The notes under the pieces were generated by a model. The model did not search any database. It was given only the letters and a program-made list of their open reading frames with translations, and had not been told where the DNA came from. A stretch of DNA of 64,000 nucleotides from Tannerella sp. (lineage in GTDB: Bacteria; Bacteroidota; Bacteroidia; Bacteroidales; Tannerellaceae), in the NCBI GenBank assembly GCA_031285565.1, contig JAITVY010000079.1, positions 124,001 to 188,000 on the forward strand, given 5' to 3'. Positions 33,057-43,064 of this stretch are shown here, piece by piece. Made by a program: the position numbers and the translations under genes. The number at the start of each line of letters is the position of its first letter. Position 1 is the first letter of the stretch.

Positions 33057-35453
33057 ATGAACTGGAAATTTATTTTCGTATTCCTTTGTGTTTGTATAAT
33101 AGAAACAGATTTAGCTGCCCAGTACACTATGAAAGGCAAAGTGCTGGATAATAAACTGCAACCTGTTGAGTTTTCCAATGTTGTTTTATATAAAAATTCA
33201 GATTCAGTTATGGTTTCCCATGCGATAACTGATGCTGAAGGACAGTTTGCAATAACCAGTCAAAGCCTTGATGAATGTTATATAACAGCCAGTTTTATAG
33301 GATATATTACATATACGTCTAAACCTTTAAAAGTGTCTAAAAATTTCACGTTGGATGACATTATTTTGTCGGAAGATACCCAAATCCTGGAAGGTGTTAC
33401 GGTAACAGCGAAAAAACGTTTTGTTGAGCAACATGCCGATAAAATGGTGATTAATCCTGAGGCTTCGATCACAATGGCTTCCGAAAATATATTGGATGTA
33501 CTGTCCAAATCGCCGGGAGTAGTTGTTGATAAAGACGGAAATATTTCGGTAAAAGGTAAATCAGGTATTTCGGTGTTGATTGATAATAAACCCACCCGTT
33601 TATCAGGTGAGCAATTGGCTGCCATGCTCCGCAATATGCAGTCTACATCGATCGAACGTATTGAGATTATAGAAAACCCTCCGGCACGCTATGATGCCGA
33701 AGGAAGTTCCGGAATTATTAATATCAAGACCAAACAGGGAGCTATGCAGGGTTGGAATGGTTCGGTTACAACCGGAGTACAGTATAGCGAACGGTTCAGG
33801 AATAACAATGGATTGGATTTAAATTACCGGAATGAAAAGTGGAATTTCTATGGAAATTTTTACGGTGGATTTAATAATATGGAGAATACAATTGATTTGA
33901 AACGAAAGTTTGAGGATGGCACTTTATTCAAGGAGTACGGAGAAAATGAGTCGAAAAATAATTATGGCGGAGGTAAAATAGGAGCGGACTACCGTTTGCA
34001 TAAAAACCATGTAATCGGAGTTATGGGACGTTATGGTTTTTGGGACTGGAACGGTGGAAATCAACTCATTAATACGGATATATCAAAAAACGACATCGTT
34101 TATCAAAGAGAGAAAACAAATTCAAAACCTACGGAAGACGGGTTTGATATTAATGTAAATTTAAATTATCGCTGGGATATCGACTCAACAAGTAACCTGA
34201 CTGTGGATTTAGATTATGCTCGGTATAAGTATAATAGTGAAACAAATATGAATACCGGTTATGAACCATTTCGTAACCCTTATATTACTTTAAATAAACA
34301 GAATTCGCAAACAGATATTTATTCATTTAAAGTTGACTATGAAAATTCATTGACAGACAAAACAAAACTGAGTGCGGGATTGAAATTTTCGAAGGTAGAT
34401 ATTTCGAGCGGTAGCTTTTTCAGGGAAAAGGATAGTATCGGGAATTGGTACGATACACGGGGGATGAGCAATGATTATGATTATAAAGAGAATATTAATG
34501 CTGCTTACTTGAGTGTTAATCATAGTTTTACACCAAGTTTTGACATACAGGCGGGGTTACGTGCCGAACAAACCATTATGAAAGGTTATAATATTACAAT
34601 TGACAGTTTAAATAAACGCAGGTATATTAATTTATTTCCAACTTTGTTTGCCAGCAAGAAATTTACGGATAATCATCAGTTGACTGCTTCATATTCGTAC
34701 CGGATCGGACGTCCTAATTATTGGTTACTGAATCCTTTTATATGGATGTTGAACCCATATACATATAACCAGGGCAATCCAGATCTGCAACCCCAGTTTA
34801 CCCACTCGGTAAAATTATCTTATACCCTGATGCAAAAATATATATTATCGGCTGGCTATAGTGTAACTGATGAACAGTATACACAAGTATTCAGGCAGGA
34901 TGATGAAACGAAGATTACAGTTATCGGTTGGGAGAATTTAAGCAAGACAGACAACATGGATCTTACGCTAGTTGTACCGGTTGAGTTTACCAATTGGTGG
35001 AAAATGAATGCGGATATGACGTTGTTTTATGTTCGCTACAAGTCGCCTTTATATGGGCAAACACTGGATGAATCGCAGGTTAGTTTCCGGGGAAATATGA
35101 CTCATACGGTTACTTTACCAAAAGACTGGAGCGTGGAGTTATTCGGTTGGTATCAATCGGAAACGGTTTATGGAATGGGGCATTTTGACGCAAGAGGATC
35201 AGTTGATATCGGTGTTCAAAAACAATTGCTGAATAAGAAACTTACTTTGAAGGCCGGTGTTACGGATGTATTTAATACGTTAAGCAATGATTATCATTTT
35301 AACTACGATAATTTGGATGTCGTTGGGAAGCAGGGGTTTGACAGTCGTCGTTTCCGGATTAACCTGACCTGGCGTTTTGGAAACGAAAAACTGCGTCCTA
35401 TTCGCCAGCGTTCTTCCGGGGCTGATGAAGAGGCAAGCCGGGCCGGAAAATAA
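33057..35453 (+). CDS. TonB-dependent-type outer-membrane receptor
   Basis: The 798-residue protein has a signal peptide (to about residue 21), a carboxypeptidase-regulatory-like beta-sandwich (about 24-105, GKVLDNKLQPVEFSNVVLYK), a plug domain (about 125-215; ILDVLSKSPGVVVDKDGNIS, PARYDAEGSSGIINIKTKQG) and a large beta-barrel whose last strand ends FRINLTWRFG. It belongs to the Bacteroidetes outer-membrane barrel family related to TonB-dependent receptors. No SusD-like partner is next to it, so it is not a starch-type glycan importer. The ligand is unknown. Confidence 0.8.
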   Translation: MNWKFIFVFLCVCIIETDLAAQYTMKGKVLDNKLQPVEFSNVVLYKNSDSVMVSHAITDAEGQFAITSQSLDECYITASFIGYITYTSKPLKVSKNFTLDDIILSEDTQILEGVTVTAKKRFVEQHADKMVINPEASITMASENILDVLSKSPGVVVDKDGNISVKGKSGISVLIDNKPTRLSGEQLAAMLRNMQSTSIERIEIIENPPARYDAEGSSGIINIKTKQGAMQGWNGSVTTGVQYSERFRNNNGLDLNYRNEKWNFYGNFYGGFNNMENTIDLKRKFEDGTLFKEYGENESKNNYGGGKIGADYRLHKNHVIGVMGRYGFWDWNGGNQLINTDISKNDIVYQREKTNSKPTEDGFDINVNLNYRWDIDSTSNLTVDLDYARYKYNSETNMNTGYEPFRNPYITLNKQNSQTDIYSFKVDYENSLTDKTKLSAGLKFSKVDISSGSFFREKDSIGNWYDTRGMSNDYDYKENINAAYLSVNHSFTPSFDIQAGLRAEQTIMKGYNITIDSLNKRRYINLFPTLFASKKFTDNHQLTASYSYRIGRPNYWLLNPFIWMLNPYTYNQGNPDLQPQFTHSVKLSYTLMQKYILSAGYSVTDEQYTQVFRQDDETKITVIGWENLSKTDNMDLTLVVPVEFTNWWKMNADMTLFYVRYKSPLYGQTLDESQVSFRGNMTHTVTLPKDWSVELFGWYQSETVYGMGHFDARGSVDIGVQKQLLNKKLTLKAGVTDVFNTLSNDYHFNYDNLDVVGKQGFDSRRFRINLTWRFGNEKLRPIRQRSSGADEEASRAGK

Positions 35454-35581
35454 GACATATTTACCTGAAACACTCTGAAGTTGTTTTATTACCAACGAAT
35501 AATATTCAGACAGTAAGTATATATCAGTATCGATATTAACTTTCTGATTATTAGAATGGTGATAACTTTTTTGACTGCTGG

Positions 35582-35612
35582 TTGGATTTGTTAATTTAAA
35601 AATGTAAGTTTG
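35582..35612 (+). promoter_or_regulatory. Promoter of the DUF3078 gene
   Basis: TTG (35582-35584) and TAAGTTTG (35605-35612) are 20 bases apart, 55 bases before the ATG. Confidence 0.55.
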
Positions 35613-35667
35613 CAACTTTTTAGTGAAAATATGTGTTTTTATATTACAGGTTAAATAATAGGTAAAA

Positions 35668-36540
35668 ATGAAAAAAACGATCTTATTGGTTATCATTGCT
35701 TTTTATTCAGCAGTTTCATTTGCTCAGGAGGATACAACTTATTGGAAAAAGAGTGGGGCTACATCGCTTACTTTTGGTCAAACATCTTTTTCAAACTGGG
35801 CCGCAGGGGGAGAGAATTCTGTTTCTGTCCTTGGCGCTTTTTCTGCAAATATGAATTATGAAAAAAGCAAATGGACGTGGGACAATTCGGTTGATTTAGG
35901 CTATGGACTTTCATATCAGGGGAGCGATCAGATTAAGAATGATGACCGCATTATCCTGGCTACCCGGGTAGGATATAAAGCATCAAAGTTATGGTCGTAT
36001 GCGGCAGAAGTGAGTTTCAAATCACAATTTTATAAGGGATATAGTAGTTATCCGGTAGAAGACGGAGAGTATTACATTTCGAAATTTATGGCTCCGGGCT
36101 ATGTGTATGGCTCGTTAGGGATGAATTATACTCATCCGACAGAAGATTTGAAGATTCTTTTGTCGCCTGTAACAGAGAAAATGACATTCGTTTTGGATGA
36201 TTCGTTATCAAACCAGGGTGCATATGGTGTTGATCCGGGAAAGAAGGTTTTTGCTGAATTCGGTTCGATGGCGAAAGCTACTTATTCAAAGAAATTCGCA
36301 GAAAATATATTATTTAAGAGTACGCTTTCACTTTTCACTGCTTACGAATCATTCGGAAATGTGGATGTAGACTGGGCTAATTCGTTGGATTGGAAATTGA
36401 ATAAATATTTTACATTGAAAGTCGATCTTTTCTTATTGTATGATAATGATATTAAGAATGTTGATAAAGACGGAAATCCGGAAGGGGCCAAAGTACAGTT
36501 GAAAGAAGTACTGGGCTTTGGGTTTGGTTATATCTTCTAA
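35668..36540 (+). CDS. DUF3078 outer-membrane-type protein
   Basis: The 290-residue protein has a signal peptide (MKKTILLVIIAFYSAVSFAQ) and then the stretch YWKKSGATSLTFGQTSFSNWAAGGENS, the DUF3078 hallmark. Alternating strands up to the C-terminal FGFGYIF suggest a beta-barrel in the outer membrane. The family is common in Bacteroidetes and of unknown function. It follows the receptor but has its own promoter. Confidence 0.78.
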   Translation: MKKTILLVIIAFYSAVSFAQEDTTYWKKSGATSLTFGQTSFSNWAAGGENSVSVLGAFSANMNYEKSKWTWDNSVDLGYGLSYQGSDQIKNDDRIILATRVGYKASKLWSYAAEVSFKSQFYKGYSSYPVEDGEYYISKFMAPGYVYGSLGMNYTHPTEDLKILLSPVTEKMTFVLDDSLSNQGAYGVDPGKKVFAEFGSMAKATYSKKFAENILFKSTLSLFTAYESFGNVDVDWANSLDWKLNKYFTLKVDLFLLYDNDIKNVDKDGNPEGAKVQLKEVLGFGFGYIF

Positions 36541-36576
36541 GTCACGAAATTACTAAGTTTCAAATAAATGAAATAG

Positions 36577-36606
36577 GGAGTAGTTTAAGCTACTCCTTTT
36601 TCATTT
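36577..36606 (+). terminator. Terminator after the DUF3078 gene
   Basis: GGAGTAG (36577-36583) pairs with CTACTCC (36590-36596), loop of six, followed by T-rich text. It stands 36 bases past the stop. Confidence 0.85.
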
Positions 36607-36618
36607 TTGTAAGTTATG

Positions 36619-38532
36619 TTATTTTTTTACTTTTTTTGAAATAGATCTTTCGGATAGATTGACTTTTATAAGATAAATGTTGCTACTCCAATCAAAAGTT
36701 GGAATTGAATAGTAAATATTGTCACATTTATATGTTTGAACCAGTCTGCCGGATATATCAAATATCTGAATATTGATGATAGGTTCGGGCGATGAAATTG
36801 TCAGCAAATTAGATACAGGATTTAATTCTATTTTTACAAAATCTTCACTCGTGATTTTTTCGTTATTCACACTGATATTATTTTCCTTTGCAATGATTTC
36901 TGCATGCGGATTGAATCTGATTTGTTGTATAGCAAAAGGAAGATCCGTAATATGAAAAGTCTGATGATTATGGGTCAGATTAAACTCTTTTATTTCAGAC
37001 TGATTATTATCACCTATAAATTCGACTTTAAACGGAGTCTCAAAGAAAGATACCGAAGGATGGGTTTGCGACTGATCTACTTTTAAAATGATATCATTAA
37101 CGGCATTACTGACGACTGCCAGATCAAATACAGGATAGCCTTCACCATAGATCCAGTCGTTGAAGAATTCGGTTAGATCTACTCCTGTGAAATTCATTAA
37201 ACTTTGTTTTAAATCTTCGGTTGTTACGAATCCAAATTGTTTTTCTTTTAAGAAATTTCTGATTGCTTCAAAAAAAACATCTTCCCCCAAATAGTTTTTT
37301 AATTGATTTATTACAAAGCCAGCCTTTTGATATGTAAGGAAATAATCAAAAGTTCTGTCATAATTATCAGGTTCCGGATTATAGACAGAGCCTTCTTTGG
37401 CATATTCAAAAATTGTACTGAGCTGGATGTGACGATTCTCAATACAATCATTTCCTTCACATAATTCCATTAATAATTCTGCAAAAGTAGCAAAACCTTC
37501 ATTTATCCATATATCACTCCATGTAGCACATGTGATTTGATCCCCAAACCATTGATGGGCCAATTCATGGATTATAATCCTTCTGAGCCAACTCTGATGC
37601 ATAAAAGTGATTGTTGAATGCTCCATTGCGCCACTATTTCCCCATTCTGCGTGACCATATTTCTCATTTTTAAATGGATATTCGCCAAACAATTCGTTAA
37701 AGTAAGTAATATAGGAAGGTACTTCATCAAGGGTTTTCAGTACAAAATTATAATTCTCTTGTGTTCTTCCCGGATATATGTAATTCTGAATGGGCATTTC
37801 AGTATTTCCGATTTTCATTGTTTGATGATATTCTTCATATTCTGCAACTGCGAATGCAACCAGATAAGGAGGTATTGGATATTTGTGTTCCCAGATAGTA
37901 GTAGCAGTTCCATTATTGTTATCTGTTTTTGATATAAGCAGACCATTTGCAACCGCTTTAAAAGCTGAAGGGTGGGTAATGTACAATTCTATTTCATCTG
38001 CTTTGTCGGTTAATCCGTCTTTACAGACCCACCAGGATGCCGGACCTGTATCGGATTCGGAAAAAGTATAGGAAGCACAACGTTTTTTTGAATCATCAAA
38101 TAGGTATAATGCTATATGGTACCCGGATGAATTATCAGCTTTTCCGGAAAAGGAAACAGATATTGTATCCATAGAATTAAGAGTCAAAACAGAAGGTAAA
38201 CTGATTATAAGTTTATTGTTCTCATGTTTATAGTTAGAAATCAACTGTTTTTTGTAAACAACTTCTTTAATCTTAAGGTTATTTTTTGCGTCTAATTCTA
38301 ACTGACTTGTTTCGTTTAATACTTTAAAATATACCGTAGTCTTTCCGGAAAAATCTTCTGATTCCGGATTGGATTCAAATTCAAGTTTGTATTTCAGAAC
38401 ATCATAACCGGAATTGTCATTTACCAGATTTTCTATTTTGATATTTTCCAGGGTGTTCTGAGAGCTTACCACTGGTATATTTGTGCATATAGAGCAAGCA
38501 AAAATTAATAATGATAAGTGTGTTATTTTCAT
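36619..38532 (-). CDS. M1-family aminopeptidase with T9SS sorting domain
   Basis: The 637-residue protein has a signal peptide and the M1 gluzincin core: the substrate loop SGAMEHSTI (residues 301-305 GAMEH), zinc motif HELAHQW (322-328) and downstream Glu345 in WINEGFATFAEL. It should remove N-terminal residues from peptides outside the cell. After about residue 565 a Por C-terminal domain (NPVSNLLTISSPEPIINIQI, IFDISGRLVQTYKC, IYLIKVNLSERSISKKVKK) marks it for type IX export and surface attachment. Confidence 0.9.
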   Translation of the reverse strand: MKITHLSLLIFACSICTNIPVVSSQNTLENIKIENLVNDNSGYDVLKYKLEFESNPESEDFSGKTTVYFKVLNETSQLELDAKNNLKIKEVVYKKQLISNYKHENNKLIISLPSVLTLNSMDTISVSFSGKADNSSGYHIALYLFDDSKKRCASYTFSESDTGPASWWVCKDGLTDKADEIELYITHPSAFKAVANGLLISKTDNNNGTATTIWEHKYPIPPYLVAFAVAEYEEYHQTMKIGNTEMPIQNYIYPGRTQENYNFVLKTLDEVPSYITYFNELFGEYPFKNEKYGHAEWGNSGAMEHSTITFMHQSWLRRIIIHELAHQWFGDQITCATWSDIWINEGFATFAELLMELCEGNDCIENRHIQLSTIFEYAKEGSVYNPEPDNYDRTFDYFLTYQKAGFVINQLKNYLGEDVFFEAIRNFLKEKQFGFVTTEDLKQSLMNFTGVDLTEFFNDWIYGEGYPVFDLAVVSNAVNDIILKVDQSQTHPSVSFFETPFKVEFIGDNNQSEIKEFNLTHNHQTFHITDLPFAIQQIRFNPHAEIIAKENNISVNNEKITSEDFVKIELNPVSNLLTISSPEPIINIQIFDISGRLVQTYKCDNIYYSIPTFDWSSNIYLIKVNLSERSISKKVKK

Positions 38533-38628
38533 ACGATAATATTTAAGTAATAGGCTACTTTAGTGAGACCTCTCTATTGTTATTTTTTGCAAATGTGGGA
38601 TAAATGTAAATAAAATTTTTAATATTCC

Positions 38629-39453
38629 TCATTTGGGGGATTGTTCAATCCTAAGTTTTATTTGCACAATATCGCTGGGTGCAAATAAACGAATGTTTTT
38701 TCTTGAGGTTCCTAAACCATTGGAAATAATTATAGGTGTTTTTTCAGAGTTATACTTTAGTCCACTACGGAAACGTCGACCGTATTTAGAACGTGTTACC
38801 GGGGCATAAATGGCAAACAATGTAATTTGTCCGCCATGGGTATGTCCAGCCAATGCTAAATCCGTATTTGTTACTGGAACATCTTCTATGTAATCCGGCG
38901 TATGTGTCAGTAAAATTACAAAATCATCAGACGATAGATCCAGTGTCGGGGCATCTCCATTAGTTTGTAAATCAAAAGGATTTCGTACACCTGCAATAAT
39001 GATCTGTTCGTTATGTAGTTTGATGGTATCTGATTGGTGTTCCAGTAAACGGATATGATATATATTCATATGATCGACAATCTCCTGATAGCAGGCTGCA
39101 TAATCGTGGTTTCCCATTACGGCAATGGTACCATGTGTAGATTTTAGTTGAGATATGCCATCGAACAATTCCGGTACATAACAGCAATCATTGTGGTAAT
39201 CTCCACCTAATAGTATTAAATCAGCATCTGATTTGTTTACGGTTTTAATGAGTTTGTTTAATTTTTTCCGGGTGAAAAGGCTTTGATAGTGGAAATCAGT
39301 AAGAAAAATGATCTTGAAATTATCGAAAGCCTGAGGAATGTCGTTATGTGTAAATTCGTATTTCTTTGTTCGTCCGGCTCCCGTACGCATTGTGTGAAAA
39401 GGTGCACAGGAATCTAAAAGTATAATGATGAGACCGATAATACAGATCTTCAT
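38629..39453 (-). CDS. Metallophosphoesterase, lipoprotein
   Basis: The ATG at 39453 gives 274 residues with a lipoprotein signal (MKICIIGLIIILLDSC); the codon at 39468 in the same frame is TTG overlapping the upstream stop. The two-metal core is present: IIFLTDFHYQS, LLGGDYHND, VMGNHDYA and LALAGHTHGGQ. It belongs to the YaeI/calcineurin-like phosphoesterases that act on lipid or nucleotide phosphates. The neighbour upstream is 11 bases away, so they form an operon. Confidence 0.88.
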   Translation of the reverse strand: MKICIIGLIIILLDSCAPFHTMRTGAGRTKKYEFTHNDIPQAFDNFKIIFLTDFHYQSLFTRKKLNKLIKTVNKSDADLILLGGDYHNDCCYVPELFDGISQLKSTHGTIAVMGNHDYAACYQEIVDHMNIYHIRLLEHQSDTIKLHNEQIIIAGVRNPFDLQTNGDAPTLDLSSDDFVILLTHTPDYIEDVPVTNTDLALAGHTHGGQITLFAIYAPVTRSKYGRRFRSGLKYNSEKTPIIISNGLGTSRKNIRLFAPSDIVQIKLRIEQSPK

Positions 39454-39464
39454 ATTATAGGATG

Positions 39465-40202
39465 TCAAAAGGCAAATTTCGATTTCATTTGACGGTTTAC
39501 AATATATAATTCTCCTACAGGAACAATTTTTCGGGTACTGTTTTTTATATTTTTTCCTTCATCTGTCCAGAGATACGGATGAAAGCTGTATACACTATTT
39601 CCGTCCAGTTTAGATACTTCATCCTGCCAGTTAGTCCATCTGTAATTTCCATAAAATTCATTCAGATCGCCATTGAAGCAGAAAAGCAGAAATTCAGTAT
39701 AGGATATGTCTAAGGGTTCATAGGTAAGATTATCAGGTGAGAAATAATATATGTTACCTAAATCTTTTCCTAATCCGCCTCCGTTTATCATGTAAAATCC
39801 TCCAATCACATCGTCAGCTATTAATAAGAATGGGGAGGTTTCGCCGTACTCTTCGAATGTCTTGTCTTTGTTCCATTCAGGAAGCGACCGGTTAAGTTTT
39901 TCATTTCCCGAACCGAGAATCCTGATCCAGCCGTTATCAATCAGTATTCCTCCTGTCATATAAATTACTGCTCCCATGGGAGAGCTTGTTGTTACCTGTG
40001 TTTGGTATAAAGCTGTTTTGGATTTTTCAAGATCTGCCGGTAAAACTTCAACTTTATTTTTGGCTTTTTTGATCCAACTATCTATATATACCCAACCCGG
40101 ATCATCACTGTTGATTAATTCATGCACCGAACGCATATTGTTTTGAGCTGTTATGGCAAAAGCAATGAATGTTACTACAATCGTAAGATAGAAATGTCTC
40201 AT
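39465..40202 (-). CDS. DUF2625 exported protein
   Basis: The 245-residue protein has a signal peptide (MRHFYLTIVVTFIAFAITAQ) and the DUF2625 pattern: LINSDDPGWVYIDSWIKKA, KVEVLPAD, TTSSPMGAVIYMTGGILIDN, WIRILGSG, VIGGFYMINGGGLGKDLGN and LFCFNGDLNEFYGNYRW. Homologues are known in enterobacteria too, without an assigned function. It leads the operon with the phosphoesterase. Confidence 0.85.
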   Translation of the reverse strand: MRHFYLTIVVTFIAFAITAQNNMRSVHELINSDDPGWVYIDSWIKKAKNKVEVLPADLEKSKTALYQTQVTTSSPMGAVIYMTGGILIDNGWIRILGSGNEKLNRSLPEWNKDKTFEEYGETSPFLLIADDVIGGFYMINGGGLGKDLGNIYYFSPDNLTYEPLDISYTEFLLFCFNGDLNEFYGNYRWTNWQDEVSKLDGNSVYSFHPYLWTDEGKNIKNSTRKIVPVGELYIVNRQMKSKFAF

Positions 40203-40347
40203 AATCTTTTATATTTCTAAAAGTACCTTTTTTGACTCCTGGTTAAATTAAAAACAATTTTATATGTTAAAAGGTTTTGGGCATGCATAGTAATGTACAA
40301 ATTTCGAACAGTTACTAAATAAAAATAGTGTGAAATATCTTATTGAA

Positions 40348-40746
40348 TTACATTTTTACAAAATCGGACTCCTGAAAACGGCTTACTTCCGTATCCCAAC
40401 GTTCTGTAACGAATTTGCTGTGATCGGGATGAGCTGTATAGGCATCGAACTCGGTTTGATTGTTGAATGTCATTAAGAATCCATATTGATAATCATTTTT
40501 GGGACTGCATTGCCGGTATGCCTGGAAATTGCGTACTCCGGGTACGGTTGTTAGTATTTTGTGGGCATCAGCCATGAATTGATTTGCTTCGGGTGATCCT
40601 ACAGGGTGTTTTAAGTCAAAAATAACCGTATGTAAAATTTCTCCGGTTTTTAATTCCGTATCAGGAGAACAACTGTTTAGGAAACCGGTTGCTGAAGCTG
40701 TAATTGCTGCCGCTCCTGCATAATGGATAAAATTTCTTCGTTTCAT
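40348..40746 (-). CDS. Dabb-domain (stress-responsive A/B barrel) exported protein
   Basis: The 132-residue protein begins MKRRNFIHYAGAAAITASATGFLNSC, a Tat-like twin-Arg signal with a lipidation Cys. The rest is one Dabb ferredoxin-like domain (LHTVIFDLKHPVGSPEANQF, TTVPGVRNFQAYRQ, YGFLMTFNNQTEFDAYTAHP). The function is uncertain. It is separated from the DUF2625 gene by 145 bases and from metF by 32. Confidence 0.8.
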   Translation of the reverse strand: MKRRNFIHYAGAAAITASATGFLNSCSPDTELKTGEILHTVIFDLKHPVGSPEANQFMADAHKILTTVPGVRNFQAYRQCSPKNDYQYGFLMTFNNQTEFDAYTAHPDHSKFVTERWDTEVSRFQESDFVKM

Positions 40747-40778
40747 ATCTTTAGTCGTTAATGGATTATAGTCGGTAG

Positions 40779-41729
40779 TTAGTAGATTGCCTTTGCTATT
40801 TGCCGTACGCTTTCACTGGCCATTAATGTGTAAAAATGGATGCTGGGTACGCCATATGCAATTAGATCTTTACACTGTTGTATGCTCCATTCTATGCCGA
40901 CAGTTTTAGCGTCATCATCTGTTTTACATTTACGTAATTCAGAAGCTAATGGTTCCGGTATTTCCGATCGGAAAATTTTAGGCAATACCGTAAGTTGATT
41001 TATAAAGACAATAGGTTTAATCCCTGGAATTACCGGAACTGTAATGCCTTCGTTACGTAAACGCTCTACAAAAGCATAATATTTAGAATTGTCAAAGAAC
41101 ATTTGTGTAACAAGATAGTCTGCACCGTTCTTTACTTTTTCTTTTGCATAGTAGATGTCGGATTCCAGATTAGGTGCTTCTTCATGTTTTTCCGGATAAC
41201 AGGCCATTCCATAGGAAAATGGTGTATCTATACCTTCGAAGATCGAACCGTCTAATGCAATTCCTTTATTGAAATTATTAACCTGTTGTTGCAGATCGGT
41301 GGCATAATTATGATACAGATTTGCACTTTTGCCGACATCTAATGTTTTAATATCACCACGCAATAGCAGCAAATCGTGTACACCGAGAAAATTAAGGTCG
41401 ATTAATGCATATTCGGTTTCATCTTTTGTAAATCCTTTGCATATTATATGGGGCACAGCCGTTATACCATATTTATTTTGAATGGCGGAGGCAATTGCTA
41501 CTGACCCCGGACGTTTACGAATATTGACTTTATGAATGCTGCCGTCCGGCTGTTGCTTTTCAATGTATTCGCTATGATGTGATGTGATATTGATATATTT
41601 AGGGTCGAATTCACGTAATTTATCAATGACATTATATACTTTTTGTATACTGTTACCTTTTAACGGAGGCAATATTTCAAAAGAAAAAGCTGTGCTTTGG
41701 CTGTTTTTTATATGATCGATCACTCTCAT
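40779..41729 (-). CDS. metF: 5,10-methylenetetrahydrofolate reductase
   Basis: The 316-residue protein shows the MetF fold: SFEILPPLKGNSI, PHIICKGFTKDETEYAL, HDLLLLRGDI, YVTQMFFDNSKYYAF-like (YLVTQMFFDNSKY) and PVIPGIKPI, with FAD-binding residues in IAAVPHI-type strands. It makes 5-methyl-THF for methionine synthesis. No metH is nearby. The start ATG at 41729 is followed by a 186-base divergent region to ilvE. Confidence 0.92.
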   Translation of the reverse strand: MRVIDHIKNSQSTAFSFEILPPLKGNSIQKVYNVIDKLREFDPKYINITSHHSEYIEKQQPDGSIHKVNIRKRPGSVAIASAIQNKYGITAVPHIICKGFTKDETEYALIDLNFLGVHDLLLLRGDIKTLDVGKSANLYHNYATDLQQQVNNFNKGIALDGSIFEGIDTPFSYGMACYPEKHEEAPNLESDIYYAKEKVKNGADYLVTQMFFDNSKYYAFVERLRNEGITVPVIPGIKPIVFINQLTVLPKIFRSEIPEPLASELRKCKTDDDAKTVGIEWSIQQCKDLIAYGVPSIHFYTLMASESVRQIAKAIY

Positions 41730-41877
41730 AAAAAAAGAAATTTAATTTGCGCAAAAATACAAAAAACTTAAGAAGAAGAGAAACCGTAAAAGATAATAAG
41801 ATATAAAAGGTAATAGGATGAAGGATAAAGAGGAGAAGAATTTTTCGTAAAAAAGAATAATCTATAGTGAAATGGCT

Positions 41878-41885
41878 TATCTTTG
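41878..41885 (+). promoter_or_regulatory. -7 box for ilvE
   Basis: TATCTTTG fits TAnnTTTG and lies 30 bases before the ATG at 41916. The -33 region is not clear. Confidence 0.5.
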
Positions 41886-41915
41886 TGATCTGAAAATGAA
41901 AATATAAGAGTCACT

Positions 41916-42935
41916 ATGGAAAACTTAAAGTGGTCGGAACTTCCGTTTGGATATATCAAGACGGATTATAATGTAAGATGTTATTACCGGGATGGTAAAT
42001 GGGGTGAACTTGAAGTTTCTTCATCCGAAATTCTAACAATTCACATGGCGGCAACCTGTCTCCATTATGGGCAGGAAGCATTTGAAGGTTTGAAAGCTTT
42101 CAGAGGCAAAGACGGTAAGGTGCGTGTATTCCGTATGGAAGAAAACGCTAAACGTATGCAATCGTCCAGCCAGGGTATTAAAATGGCAGAATTTCCGGTT
42201 GACAGGTTTGAGGAAGCTGTACGCAAGGTTGTTAAACTAAATGAACGTTTTGTGCCTCCTTACGGAAGCGGAGCTTCATTATATATACGTCCGCTATTGA
42301 TAGGTCTGGGTGCGCAGGTAGGGGTAAGTCCGGCTGATGAATATATGTTTTTGATTTTTGTAACCCCGGTAGGACCTTATTTTAAAAGTGGTTTCAAACC
42401 TGTTCCAGTATGTGTTATGCGTGGTTATGACCGGGCTGCTCCAAATGGAACCGGGACTATCAAAGTAGGTGGAAATTATGCCGCCAGTCTGCTTGCCGGT
42501 ACGATTGCTCGTGAAAAGGGATATGCTGCTGTGTTGTATCTGGATCCAAAAGAAAAGAAGTTTCTGGATGAATGCGGTCCTGCAAACTTTTTTGCAATTA
42601 AAGACGGAAGTTATATAACTCCTGTCTCAAGCTCGATACTACCCTCTATTACAAACAAAAGTTTGATACAGTTGGCAGAAGATATGGGTCTGAAAGTAGA
42701 ACGTCGTCCTATTCCGGTTGAAGAATTAAGTACCTTTGAAGAAGCTGCAGAATGTGGTACGGCTGCTGTGGTTACTCCGATTTCACAAATCGATGATCTG
42801 GATGAAAATAAATCATATGTTTTTTCTAAAGATGGGAATCCGGGACCTGTATGTGAAAAATTATACAATAAATTGCGTGCGATTCAATGTGGAGATGAAC
42901 CTGATCCATACGGATGGGTAAAAATAATTGAGTAG
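41916..42935 (+). CDS. ilvE: Branched-chain amino-acid aminotransferase
   Basis: The 339-residue protein is a class IV PLP aminotransferase: CLHYGQEAFEGLKAF (about 48-62), ASLYIRPLLIGLG, the PLP lysine region TGTIKVGGNYAASL (Lys183) and DECGPANFFAIKDG. It transfers amino groups to make or break valine, leucine and isoleucine. It stands alone with its own promoter and terminator. Confidence 0.92.
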   Translation: MENLKWSELPFGYIKTDYNVRCYYRDGKWGELEVSSSEILTIHMAATCLHYGQEAFEGLKAFRGKDGKVRVFRMEENAKRMQSSSQGIKMAEFPVDRFEEAVRKVVKLNERFVPPYGSGASLYIRPLLIGLGAQVGVSPADEYMFLIFVTPVGPYFKSGFKPVPVCVMRGYDRAAPNGTGTIKVGGNYAASLLAGTIAREKGYAAVLYLDPKEKKFLDECGPANFFAIKDGSYITPVSSSILPSITNKSLIQLAEDMGLKVERRPIPVEELSTFEEAAECGTAAVVTPISQIDDLDENKSYVFSKDGNPGPVCEKLYNKLRAIQCGDEPDPYGWVKIIE

Positions 42936-42954
42936 AAAAGGTATAATAACATAT

Positions 42955-43002
42955 AAAACTGCTAAAATTGCAAGCGATAGTTTGCAGTTTTAGCAGTTTT
43001 TT
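42955..43002 (+). terminator. Terminator after ilvE
   Basis: AAAACTGCTAAAA (42955-42967) is a perfect mirror of TTTTAGCAGTTTT (42988-43000), with a smaller inner pairing (TTGCAA with TTTGCA). Confidence 0.85.
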
Positions 43003-43014
43003 GCTATCTCCATG

Positions 43015-43044
43015 TTGCAATATTGTGTTTTTGTTCTATCTTTG
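43015..43044 (+). promoter_or_regulatory. Promoter of the ATPase gene
   Basis: TTG (43015-43017) and TATCTTTG (43037-43044) are 19 bases apart, 20 bases before the ATG at 43065. Confidence 0.6.
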
Positions 43045-43064
43045 TGGCTCAATATTAGAATGGG

